From: Eubacteriales Family XIII. Incertae Sedis bacterium
Lineage (GTDB): Bacteria; Bacillota_A; Clostridia; Peptostreptococcales; Anaerovoracaceae
Length of the DNA: 8,636 nt
Assembly: GCA_031280075.1 (NCBI GenBank)
Contig: JAITHG010000044.1
Coordinates: forward strand, 1 to 8,636
Direction: 5' to 3'
Shown: piece by piece, positions 1-6,210 of the stretch
Position numbering within the stretch: position 1 is the first letter of the stretch
How the letters are laid out: every line of letters starts with the position of its first letter
Made by a program: the position numbers and the translations under genes
The notes under the pieces: model-generated
What the model was told of the DNA's origin: nothing
Database searches by the model: none
What the model saw: only the letters and a program-made list of their open reading frames with translations

Positions 1-501
1 GAGATCCTGCCGGAGCCGCCCGAGGCGCGCGCGGCGAACAACCCCTGGCCGCTGTGGCCCAAGGTGAAGAAGACAGACTACGGGCAGAAGGAGGCGATGG
101 CATGTTTCGGTGCCGACCCGCGCGAATACCTGACGACGGTGAAGGAGATCGTCGGGGACGGGAAGAAGGTCACGGGCATCCGAACCGTGCGCGTCGAGTG
201 GAAGAGCGAGGGAGGCCGCATGATCCCCGTCGAAATCCCGGGCAGCGAGCAGGAGCGTCCGGCGGACATCGTGCTGACGGCGATGGGCTTCACCGGCCCA
301 GAGGACACCTTGATCGGGCAGCTCAGCCTCAAGACGGATGCGCGCGGCATGGTGCTCGGCCGGGACGGCGGGTATCGGACGAGCACCCCGACCGTCTTCG
401 CGGCGGGCGACATGCGCAGAGGACCGTCGCTCGTCGTCTGGGCGATCTACGAAGGCAGGCGCGCCGCGCGCGAATGCCACGCCTGGTTGCGCGAACGGTA
501 A
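1..501 (+). CDS. gltD: Glutamate synthase (NADPH) small subunit, C-terminal part (5' end outside window)
   Basis: The reading frame is open from base 1 and ends at TAA 499-501, giving the last 166 residues of a protein that is normally about 480-500 aa. The GltD family is the FAD/NADPH-binding beta subunit that feeds electrons to the glutamine amidotransferase subunit, which makes glutamate from glutamine and 2-oxoglutarate in the cytoplasm. Visible family traits are an N-P-W-P-x-W-P stretch at residues 14-20, followed by a D-Y-G-x-x-E-A box and F-G-x-D-P-R. The C-terminal FAD-binding signature is R-T-S-T-P-x-V-F-A-A-G-D-M-R-R-G, followed by S-L-V-V-W-A-I and E-G-R-x-A-A. These place it with GltD rather than a generic thioredoxin-reductase-like enzyme, though the related GltD-like/NfnB oxidoreductases share the same fold. 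The large subunit gltB would be expected upstream but is not in the window. Confidence 0.9.
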   Translation, partial: EILPEPPEARAANNPWPLWPKVKKTDYGQKEAMACFGADPREYLTTVKEIVGDGKKVTGIRTVRVEWKSEGGRMIPVEIPGSEQERPADIVLTAMGFTGPEDTLIGQLSLKTDARGMVLGRDGGYRTSTPTVFAAGDMRRGPSLVVWAIYEGRRAARECHAWLRER

Positions 502-588
502 TTTTCGCCCCCGCACGCCATCCTTCTCAAAAATGGTATCATGTTCGGAGAGGGACAAGGTCTCCACACAAGGATTGCCTTCTATTTA

Positions 589-621
589 TATAATAATACT
601 TATAATAATACTGTATAATAA
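589..621 (+). repeat. AT-rich 12-bp tandem repeat with three TATAAT boxes (candidate promoter region)
   Basis: The 12-mer TATAATAATACT occurs at 589-600 and again, perfectly and directly adjacent, at 601-612. A partial third copy, TATAATAA, follows one G at 614-621. Each copy opens with a perfect sigma-70 -10 hexamer (589-594, 601-606, 614-619). The only recognisable -35-like element upstream is TTGCCT at 575-580, spaced 20 bp from the second box, so none of the three is a textbook promoter by itself. The stretch is the most AT-rich part of an otherwise GC-rich window and lies 63-95 bp upstream of the methyltransferase start. It is probably the promoter region of that gene. The rest of 502-683 holds nothing I can name. 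Confidence 0.6.
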
Positions 622-683
622 AGGCATCACAAGGAACCATTCAGGAGCGATATCGGCGGAGCAACGACGGAGGGCGGGCGTAT

Positions 684-1484
684 ATGGGGCACAGGGATGC
701 GGGACAGCCGGGCGGCATGCCCGACAGGAACACGATGTTCCGGCAAGCGAGCGAGTACACTTCCTTCCATAAGAAACTGGGCGTGATGATCCGTCCATTC
801 CTGCGCGAGGAATGGGATGCCCTCGATGCCGGCTGCGGTCTTGGGCTGCTCGATCTGGAACTCGCCCCTTGTCTGCGCAGCATCCAGGCGGTCGATATCG
901 ACGCGGACAAGATCCGCTTCCTCGAGGACATGATCGGCGGGGAGCTTGCCCGGGGGCACGAGCACGCCGCCCGCATCGAGCCGCAGTGCGCGGATGCTTC
1001 GGCGCTGGACGGGAGCTGGGATGTCGTGATCATGAGCTTCTTCGGCGGAGACCAGGCGCTCACGGAACGGCTGGTCGGCATGGCGCGCCACCGGGCGGTC
1101 CTCATCGTCCACGGCAGGGACTCAAACGGTGTCTTCGACCCGCCCCCGCGCAGACCGGGGGAGCGGCTGATTGCAGACGAGCTTGACACCCTGCTGAAGG
1201 AGAAGGGCTTCCGCTTCCGCCGGATCGATGCCGAGATGCAGTTCGGGCAGCCATTCCAGACCATCGAAGGCATCCACGCCTTCCTGGACAGGCTGATGTC
1301 GCGCAAGAGTCTTGGGACTCAGGAAACGGGGGTGCCGAAAGGCGGGGATGGTTCACTGGGCTGTTCAGGCATCGAATCGCTGATCGCCGGTGCAGAGGAA
1401 AGCATCATCCGCACCAATCGTTATGACTACCCGTACTACCTGCCGCGCAACATGGCGGTCGGGGTTTTTGTTGTCGTGCTCTAG
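684..1484 (+). CDS. Class I SAM-dependent methyltransferase, substrate unknown
   Basis: This 266-residue protein has a Rossmann-type methyltransferase core. Motif I is L-D-A-G-C-G-L-G at residues 47-54. An acidic V-D-I-D at 70-73 should bind the SAM ribose. C-A-D-A-S-A-L lies at 102-108, and W-D-V-V-I-M-S-F-F-G-G at 112-122 is the post-II strand. The C-terminal third (about 180-266) matches nothing I know and contains a Tyr/Asn/Arg-rich stretch (N-R-Y-D-Y-P-Y-Y-L-P-R-N) before a hydrophobic end. ATG 684 was chosen because GGAGG at 669-673 sits 10 nt upstream; in-frame ATGs at 717 and 735 are alternatives, and homology to the fold does not begin until after 735. It lies 132 bp upstream of the molybdenum hydroxylase on the same strand. 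That suggests, but does not prove, a role with that enzyme or its cofactor; methyltransferase genes occur in some Mop-type aldehyde oxidoreductase clusters of anaerobes. Confidence 0.8.
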   Translation: MGHRDAGQPGGMPDRNTMFRQASEYTSFHKKLGVMIRPFLREEWDALDAGCGLGLLDLELAPCLRSIQAVDIDADKIRFLEDMIGGELARGHEHAARIEPQCADASALDGSWDVVIMSFFGGDQALTERLVGMARHRAVLIVHGRDSNGVFDPPPRRPGERLIADELDTLLKEKGFRFRRIDAEMQFGQPFQTIEGIHAFLDRLMSRKSLGTQETGVPKGGDGSLGCSGIESLIAGAEESIIRTNRYDYPYYLPRNMAVGVFVVVL

Positions 1485-1507
1485 CAGAAAATTCCCACTT
1501 TTATTTC

Positions 1508-1599
1508 TTTCGTTGTCTTGGCAACATTTCGTTCCCTTTTGGGGCGGGGCGTGATACGATATCCGCAAGTAATTTCGTCTGCGTTCGTGTCGTTTCGTT
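1508..1599. repeat. Two pairs of TTTCGTT repeats in the leader of the molybdenum hydroxylase gene
   Basis: TTTCGTT occurs at 1508-1514, 1527-1533 and 1593-1599, with a one-base variant TTTCGTC at 1573-1579. They form two direct-repeat pairs with start-to-start distances of 19 and 20 bp, about two helical turns, so both members of a pair would face the same side of the DNA. One pair covers the -35 side and one lies downstream of the candidate -10 element at 1555-1560. This arrangement would suit operator half-sites for a dimeric regulator, but no known regulator is recognised. It could also be chance in a locally T-rich leader. Confidence 0.35.
1532..1560 (+). promoter_or_regulatory. Candidate extended -10 promoter for the molybdenum hydroxylase gene
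   Basis: TGATACGAT at 1552-1560 reads as an extended -10 (TG-N-TACGAT). A weak -35, TTCCCT at 1532-1537, is separated from it by 17 bp. It would start transcription near 1567, about 50 nt before the ATG at 1617. The -35 is poor, so an activator would probably be needed if this is the real promoter. Confidence 0.35.
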
Positions 1600-1616
1600 C
1601 AGAAGGATGGTGCAAA

Positions 1617-4484
1617 ATGAACTTAAAAAAGATGACCCTCAACATCAATGGGGCAGATCGGATGTTTATCTGCGACCCGGGGAAGGACACGCTGGCGACC
1701 GTATTGCGGCGGCTTGGTCTGACAGGCGTGAAAGTCGGCTGCGGGCGCGGCGTGTGCGGCTCGTGCTCCGTCATCCTGGACGGGAAGGTGATCCGTTCCT
1801 GCACGCGCAAGATCAGTGCGGTGCAAGAGTACAGCGAGGTGACGACCATCGAAGGCATCGGTGCCCCGAACTATATGCACCCGCTGCAGGTCGCCTTCAT
1901 GGAGAACGGTGCCGTGCAGTGCGGCTTCTGCTCGCCCGGCTTCATCGTCTCCGCCTACCAGCTGCTGCAGGAGAAGGCGGATCCGACGCGCGAAGAGGTT
2001 CGCGCATGGTTTGCGAAGCATCGCAACATCTGCCGCTGCACCGGCTACCGGCAGATCACGGATGCCGTCATGGATGCCGCCGCCGTGCTGCGCGGCGAGA
2101 AGACCGTGGACGACATCAAAGTGAAGATGCCCGAGGACAAGAACTACTACGGCAAGCCCCTCGTGCGCCCCGCCGCGCTCGGCAAGGTCACAGGGCTGAC
2201 GGACTACGGCGACGACATCGAGCTGAAGATGCCGGGGCACACCCTGCACGTCGTCATGGTGCAGCCGAAGGTGGCGCACCACGCAAAGATCCTGAAGATC
2301 AACACCGAGGAAGCGGAGCGGATGCCCGGCGTGTACAAGGTCATCACGCACAAGGACGTGAAGGGGTCGAACCGCCTGTGCTTCTTCCAGTTCCTGCCGC
2401 GCACGGTCGCGTCGGAGCAGACGCACATCCTGCTCGCCGAGGAGAAGATCTTCAACTACGGCGACATCATCGCCCTCGTCGCGGCGGACACGAAGGAGAA
2501 CGCCCGCGCCGCCGCCGCGAAGGTCACGCTCGAATACGAGAAACTGCCCGAGGTGCTCAGCTTCCTCGAGGCGGCGCTCCCCGACGCAGTGCGCGTCCAT
2601 GAGGATCATCCGAACATCTGGGCGCTGCAGCCGACCATCAAGGGCGACGAAGACGTAAAGGCGCTCATCGACGGCGCGCCCAATGTGGTCGAAGGCAGCT
2701 TCTATTCCTCCCGTGAGCCCCACATGCCCATCGAGGGCGATACCGTACAGGCGTACTGGGACGAGGACGGCATGCTGACCGTGCACTGCAAGGCGATGGC
2801 CATCTACGCGAACATCGGCGACATCGCCGAGGCGACCGGCGTGCCTGCAGAGAAGGTGCGCGTGGTCGAAAACCCGACAGGCGGCACCTTCGGCTGGGGC
2901 ATCGCCGGCGCGACCTACTCGCTCGCCGCCATCGCCTGCATGGCATGCGACGACCGCCCGGTCGCCTTCTCCATGACCTATGAGGAGTTCATGGCATACA
3001 GCGGCAAGCGCGCCCCGTCCTACACGAATTCGCGCCTCGCCTGCGACCAGGACGGCAAGATCATCGCCGCCGAATGGGACAACGGGCTGGATCACGGCGC
3101 ATACAACGAGCTGGGCGACGACCTCACGACGCGCGTCGCGCGCTTCATGTACTTCCCCTACAACGTGCCGAATTGTGCAGGAGTCTCGCGCGTCGCGGCG
3201 ACAAACCACGCCTACGGCACGGCGTACCGCGGCTACGGCTCGCCGCAGGCATACACCGCCTCGGAGGCGATCATGGACATGATGGCGGAGAAGCTTGGCA
3301 TCAGCCCGTGGGAGATCCGCTGGCGGAACGTGGCGCGCCCCGGCGACAAAAACATCAACGGCTACGAGTTCACGGACTATCCCGGCGAGCAGATCATGAA
3401 AGAGATCAAGCCCGCCTATGACGCGGCGGTCGCTGCTGCGAAGGCGTTCAACAACGATCCCGCAAACAGCGGGAAACGGCGTGGAGTCGGGCTGGTCTGG
3501 GGCGGCTACAACGTGACGGAAGGAACCGCCGATCAGTGTACAGTTGCCGTGGAGCTTGCGCCGGATGGCCGCTTTGTCAAGTACGACACCTGGCAGGATC
3601 AGGGGCAGGGTGGAGACATCGGCTCGCTCATGGTCACGCTGGAGGCGCTGCGCGTCGTCTTTGCGGGCAAGCGGGTGATCGACAGGGACGATGTGAAGCT
3701 CATCCAAAACGACAGCAAGTTCTGCCCCGACCACGGAGCGACGGCATCGAGTCGCAGCCACTTCATGAACAGCATCTCGACGAAGGCGGCGGTGGAAAAG
3801 CTCTACAACGCCATGCTCAAACCGGACGGCAGCCTGCGCAGCCACGACGAGATGGTGGCGGAGGGCATCCCGACCCGCTACGAAAACCAGTTCCTGAACG
3901 AAGAGTTCGGCACGCTGGCAGACCTCGACCCGAACACGGGTGTGGGCAACCCGACACCCGACTATACCTTCGCGATGTTCCTTTCCGAGGTGGAGGTGGA
4001 GCTTTCGACCGGCAAGACGACTGTGCTCGGCATGCACGCGGTCGCGGATGTCGGCATCGTCGGCAACATCGCGGCTGTCAAGGGGCAGGTCTTCGGTGGC
4101 ATGTCGCACACCATCGGCTTCGCCCTCTCGGAGAACTACGACGATGTGGTGAAGCACAACAACATCCTCGGCGCAGGCATCCCAACGTCCACAGACATCC
4201 CGGATGCAATCACCGTCACCCTCCTCGAGAACCACAGGAGGCAAAACCCCTTCGGCTCGTCGGGCGCTTCAGAGGCATTCCAGTCGAGCGGCCACATGGC
4301 AGTTATCAACGCCATCGCCGACGCGACAGGTGTCCGCATCTACGAGCTGCCCGCCACGGCGGACAAGGTCAAGGCAGGCATCGATGCCCTTGCGGCAGGC
4401 GGCAAGGGGGAAGCCCAGCAGAAGTACTTCCTGGGCTCGGACTTCTGGGAGCTGATAGAAGACATCCGGACAAACCCGGTCTGA
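1617..4484 (+). CDS. mop: Mop-type aldehyde oxidoreductase (molybdenum, two [2Fe-2S] clusters), single polypeptide
   Basis: This 955-residue protein belongs to the xanthine oxidase family and aligns from end to end, from memory, with Desulfovibrio gigas aldehyde oxidoreductase (907 aa), which oxidises aldehydes to carboxylic acids with a molybdopterin cytosine dinucleotide cofactor. Residues 1-80 form the plant-ferredoxin-like domain (cluster cysteines C42, C47, C50, C62). The helical [2Fe-2S] domain follows (C102, C105, C139, C141, in G-F-C-S-P-G and C-R-C-T-G-Y). From about 180 onward is the Mo-binding part, with G-G-T-F-G, A-Y-R-G-Y-G-S-P-Q and D-Q-G-Q-G-G-D-I-G. The expected catalytic glutamate is E886 in G-S-S-G-A-S-E. 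There is no FAD domain, so electrons probably leave to ferredoxin or flavodoxin. A tail of about 28 residues extends beyond the D. gigas end. ATG 1617 is chosen because AGAAGGA lies 9 nt upstream and the N-terminus then matches the family; the frame is open back to a TTG at 1518. No cofactor-insertion chaperone (XdhC/MocA type) is in the window. The physiological substrate is unknown. Confidence 0.93.
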   Translation: MNLKKMTLNINGADRMFICDPGKDTLATVLRRLGLTGVKVGCGRGVCGSCSVILDGKVIRSCTRKISAVQEYSEVTTIEGIGAPNYMHPLQVAFMENGAVQCGFCSPGFIVSAYQLLQEKADPTREEVRAWFAKHRNICRCTGYRQITDAVMDAAAVLRGEKTVDDIKVKMPEDKNYYGKPLVRPAALGKVTGLTDYGDDIELKMPGHTLHVVMVQPKVAHHAKILKINTEEAERMPGVYKVITHKDVKGSNRLCFFQFLPRTVASEQTHILLAEEKIFNYGDIIALVAADTKENARAAAAKVTLEYEKLPEVLSFLEAALPDAVRVHEDHPNIWALQPTIKGDEDVKALIDGAPNVVEGSFYSSREPHMPIEGDTVQAYWDEDGMLTVHCKAMAIYANIGDIAEATGVPAEKVRVVENPTGGTFGWGIAGATYSLAAIACMACDDRPVAFSMTYEEFMAYSGKRAPSYTNSRLACDQDGKIIAAEWDNGLDHGAYNELGDDLTTRVARFMYFPYNVPNCAGVSRVAATNHAYGTAYRGYGSPQAYTASEAIMDMMAEKLGISPWEIRWRNVARPGDKNINGYEFTDYPGEQIMKEIKPAYDAAVAAAKAFNNDPANSGKRRGVGLVWGGYNVTEGTADQCTVAVELAPDGRFVKYDTWQDQGQGGDIGSLMVTLEALRVVFAGKRVIDRDDVKLIQNDSKFCPDHGATASSRSHFMNSISTKAAVEKLYNAMLKPDGSLRSHDEMVAEGIPTRYENQFLNEEFGTLADLDPNTGVGNPTPDYTFAMFLSEVEVELSTGKTTVLGMHAVADVGIVGNIAAVKGQVFGGMSHTIGFALSENYDDVVKHNNILGAGIPTSTDIPDAITVTLLENHRRQNPFGSSGASEAFQSSGHMAVINAIADATGVRIYELPATADKVKAGIDALAAGGKGEAQQKYFLGSDFWELIEDIRTNPV

Positions 4485-4496
4485 GCGACGATCCAT

Positions 4497-4533
4497 GCGG
4501 GCGCGCCCTTGTGACAAACGGGGCGCGCCCCGC
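4497..4533 (+). terminator. Strong GC-rich hairpin after mop, without a T-tract
   Basis: The arms GCGGGCGCGCCC (4497-4508) and 4521-4533 pair over 12 GC base pairs with one bulged C (4528), around a 12-nt loop. It begins 12 bp after the mop stop codon. No run of T follows, so it is not a classic intrinsic terminator. It could protect the 3' end of the mop mRNA, pause polymerase or act with a termination factor. A new promoter follows immediately, which fits a transcription-unit boundary here. Confidence 0.6.
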
Positions 4534-4563
4534 TCCGTACGGCACTCAAACGCAGCGGATGAT

Positions 4564-4592
4564 TTGACATTGCGCCCCTGCTCCTGTATATT
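4564..4592 (+). promoter_or_regulatory. Near-consensus sigma-70 promoter for scfA-scfB-mntP
   Basis: The -35 is a perfect TTGACA (4564-4569). A 17-bp spacer follows, then the -10 is TATATT (4587-4592), one base off consensus. Transcription would start near 4599-4600, leaving a 5' leader of about 30 nt before the scfA ATG at 4631. This is the best promoter in the window and suggests strong expression without obvious need for an activator. Confidence 0.8.
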
Positions 4593-4613
4593 GGTACAGT
4601 AATTCACCCAAAG

Positions 4614-4621
4614 AAAAGGAG
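4614..4621 (+). promoter_or_regulatory. Strong ribosome binding site of scfA
   Basis: AAAAGGAG ends 9 nt before ATG 4631, in an A-rich unstructured context. It is much stronger than the site in front of the maturase gene and supports translation of the 50-codon reading frame. Confidence 0.8.
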
Positions 4622-4630
4622 CAAAAAAGA

Positions 4631-4783
4631 ATGAAACACATCAAGACCATTACGACAGGTACGCTTAAAGATACGAAAGGCAAGGGCTGCGGCGAGTGCC
4701 AGACATCCTGCCAGTCCGCTTGCAAAACCTCTTGCACGGTTGCAAATCAGGAGTGCGAGCAGGTAAAGATCAAGCGGAGGTAG
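4631..4783 (+). CDS. scfA: SCIFF family ranthipeptide precursor (six cysteines in forty-five)
   Basis: This 50-residue peptide opens with M-K-H-I-K-T and has the block G-C-G-E-C-Q-T-S-C-Q-S-A-C-K-T-S-C-T, the hallmark of SCIFF peptides. The six cysteines are at 20, 23, 27, 31, 35 and 42. In the family the peptide is bound by the adjacent radical SAM enzyme, which makes a thioether link from a cysteine sulfur to a nearby residue. In the Clostridium thermocellum homologue the link is, as I recall, from a cysteine to the threonine five residues on; the equivalents here are C31 and T36. Mature SCIFF peptides have been linked to signalling and metabolic control in clostridia, but the function is not settled. 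The canonical peptide is about 45 residues and ends soon after the sixth cysteine. Here eight residues follow it, ending in the basic K-I-K-R-R. There is no signal peptide. The leader is roughly residues 1-19. Confidence 0.95.
   Translation: MKHIKTITTGTLKDTKGKGCGECQTSCQSACKTSCTVANQECEQVKIKRR
4776..4781 (+). promoter_or_regulatory. scfB ribosome binding site embedded in the end of scfA
   Basis: GGAGGT (4776-4781) is formed by the last two Arg codons and the first base of the scfA stop codon. It lies 13 nt from ATG 4795, longer than ideal. Ribosomes finishing scfA would stand over this site, so scfB translation is probably coupled to scfA and kept at a lower level, as expected for an enzyme made with its peptide substrate. 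Confidence 0.65.
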
Positions 4784-4794
4784 ATGCACAGAGA

Positions 4795-6210
4795 ATGATT
4801 CATCTATATCGATTCAGGGACATTAACGTCCTGCTTGACGTGGGCAGTGGCGCGGTGCATACAGTGAGCGATACCGTCAGCGGTATCCTCTCTTTTTTTT
4901 CAGAAGAAACCGGGGTGCCGGACGGATGCCGTGAGGCGCTCGGGCTTGACGAGGGGGCGTTTGAAGAGGCGATGCTCGAGATCGAGGCACTTCGTGAAGC
5001 AGGTCAGCTGTTCGCCTCCGAAGACGTGCCGCCCACGCTTGAAGGGCGAGGGGCGGCGATCAAGGCGCTCTGCCTGCACGCGGCACACGACTGCAACATG
5101 CGCTGCGCCTACTGTTTTGCCGACGAGGGCAAATACGCCGGAGAGAAGGCGATGCTGTCCGTGGCGACGGGGCGGCATGCCATCGATTTTCTCATCAGGC
5201 ATTCTGGCACGCGCCGCAACCTCGAGATAGATTTCTTCGGCGGCGAGCCGCTGATGAACTTCGGAGTCATCCGGGAACTGGTCGCCTATGGGCGCATGAG
5301 GGAAGCGGAGAGCGGCAAGCACATCCGCTTCACGCTCACGACGAATGGGCTGCTGCTCGGGGAGGACAAGGACGACTTCCTGAACAAGGAAATGGACAAC
5401 ATCATCCTCAGCATCGACGGCAGACCAGAGGTGAATGACCGCATGCGGCAGACCCCGGCAGGCGGCGGGACATACGCGCAGGTCATCGGAAACTGCAGGC
5501 GTATGGCCGAAAAGCGAGCCGTGCTCGGGCTGCAGTGCTACGTGCGCGGGACGTACACCGCCTGGAACAGGGATTTCTCTGCAGACGTGGAACATCTGGC
5601 GAAGGAAGGCTTCCGGCACATCTCCGTCGAGCCCGTCGTCGCCGATGCATCCTTGCCCTATGCTTTGACGGAGGCGGACATCCCTGCACTCTGCGAGGAA
5701 TATGACAGGTTGGCGGACGACTGCCTCGCGCGAGCACAGCGTGGCGAGGATTTTTCCTTCTTCCACTACAAGGTGGACTTGACACAGGGCCCCTGTGCGT
5801 GGAAGCGCGCGGCGGGCTGCGGGGCAGGCACAGAGTACGTCGCCGTCTCTGCGGCGGGCGACATCTACCCCTGCCACCAATTCGTCGGGGAGGAAGGCTT
5901 TCGCCTCGGGAATGTCACGGACGCGCACTTTGACAACAGGCTCTACGGCCCGTTCATCCGCGCCCATGTCGGCGCGAAGGAAGACTGTCTTTCCTGTTGG
6001 GCAAAATACTATTGCAGCGGCGGCTGCCACGCGAACGCCCTGCACGCAAACGGTGATATCATGAAGCCGCACCGGCTCGGCTGTGCACTTGAGCGCAAGC
6101 GGCTTGAATGCGCCATCGGGATCCAGGCGAAGCTGTTCCTGCAGGGGCAGGAAGGGCCATCGACTGTCGGCAGTGATGATGGGGAAGGCGATGCCGCTGG
6201 GTCTGCTTGA
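4795..6210 (+). CDS. scfB: SCIFF radical SAM peptide maturase (SPASM domain)
   Basis: This 471-residue protein is the enzyme partner of the upstream peptide. It uses SAM and iron-sulfur clusters to form thioether links in the precursor, in the anaerobic cytoplasm. Residues 1-80 resemble the peptide-recognition region of the family (L-D-V-G-S-G-A-V-H near 14-22). The radical SAM cluster motif is C100-x3-C104-x2-C107, followed by F-F-G-G-E-P (147-152) and T-T-N-G (182-185). The C-terminal auxiliary-cluster domain has C334, C342 and C360, then C398-x2-C401-x5-C407-x3-C411 and C430, as in SPASM maturases that hold two further [4Fe-4S] clusters. The known C. thermocellum homologue is about 450 aa. 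The last 20 or so residues here are acidic, Gly/Ser-rich and look dispensable; they overlap the start of mntP. ATG 4795 was chosen because the N-terminus then matches the family. An upstream GTG at 4696 lies inside scfA and would add 33 unrelated residues. Confidence 0.95.
   Translation: MIHLYRFRDINVLLDVGSGAVHTVSDTVSGILSFFSEETGVPDGCREALGLDEGAFEEAMLEIEALREAGQLFASEDVPPTLEGRGAAIKALCLHAAHDCNMRCAYCFADEGKYAGEKAMLSVATGRHAIDFLIRHSGTRRNLEIDFFGGEPLMNFGVIRELVAYGRMREAESGKHIRFTLTTNGLLLGEDKDDFLNKEMDNIILSIDGRPEVNDRMRQTPAGGGTYAQVIGNCRRMAEKRAVLGLQCYVRGTYTAWNRDFSADVEHLAKEGFRHISVEPVVADASLPYALTEADIPALCEEYDRLADDCLARAQRGEDFSFFHYKVDLTQGPCAWKRAAGCGAGTEYVAVSAAGDIYPCHQFVGEEGFRLGNVTDAHFDNRLYGPFIRAHVGAKEDCLSCWAKYYCSGGCHANALHANGDIMKPHRLGCALERKRLECAIGIQAKLFLQGQEGPSTVGSDDGEGDAAGSA

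Noticed and set aside
547..581. Two small inverted repeats (GGAGA/TCTCC and AAGG/CCTT) after gltD as a terminator
   Set aside because: The stems are only 4-5 bp and no T-tract follows; too weak to call.
1516..1535. Possible sigma-54 promoter (TTGGCA near 1519) before mop
   Set aside because: The -24-like half is present, but the required GC of the -12 element is missing at the right distance.
1518..1616. N-terminal extension of mop to TTG 1518
   Set aside because: The 33 added residues do not resemble the family, while ATG 1617 has a good ribosome binding site and gives cysteine positions only two off those of D. gigas Mop.
1623..4244. Long open frame on the - strand (873 codons) opposite mop
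   Set aside because: It lies antisense to a gene with family similarity over its whole length, and its translation is rich in Arg, His, Val and Ala with no recognisable domain. It is a by-product of GC-rich codon use.
4696..4794. N-terminal extension of scfB to GTG 4696
   Set aside because: It would read the scfA region in another frame; scfA has the real coding signal there, and the family N-terminus begins at ATG 4795.
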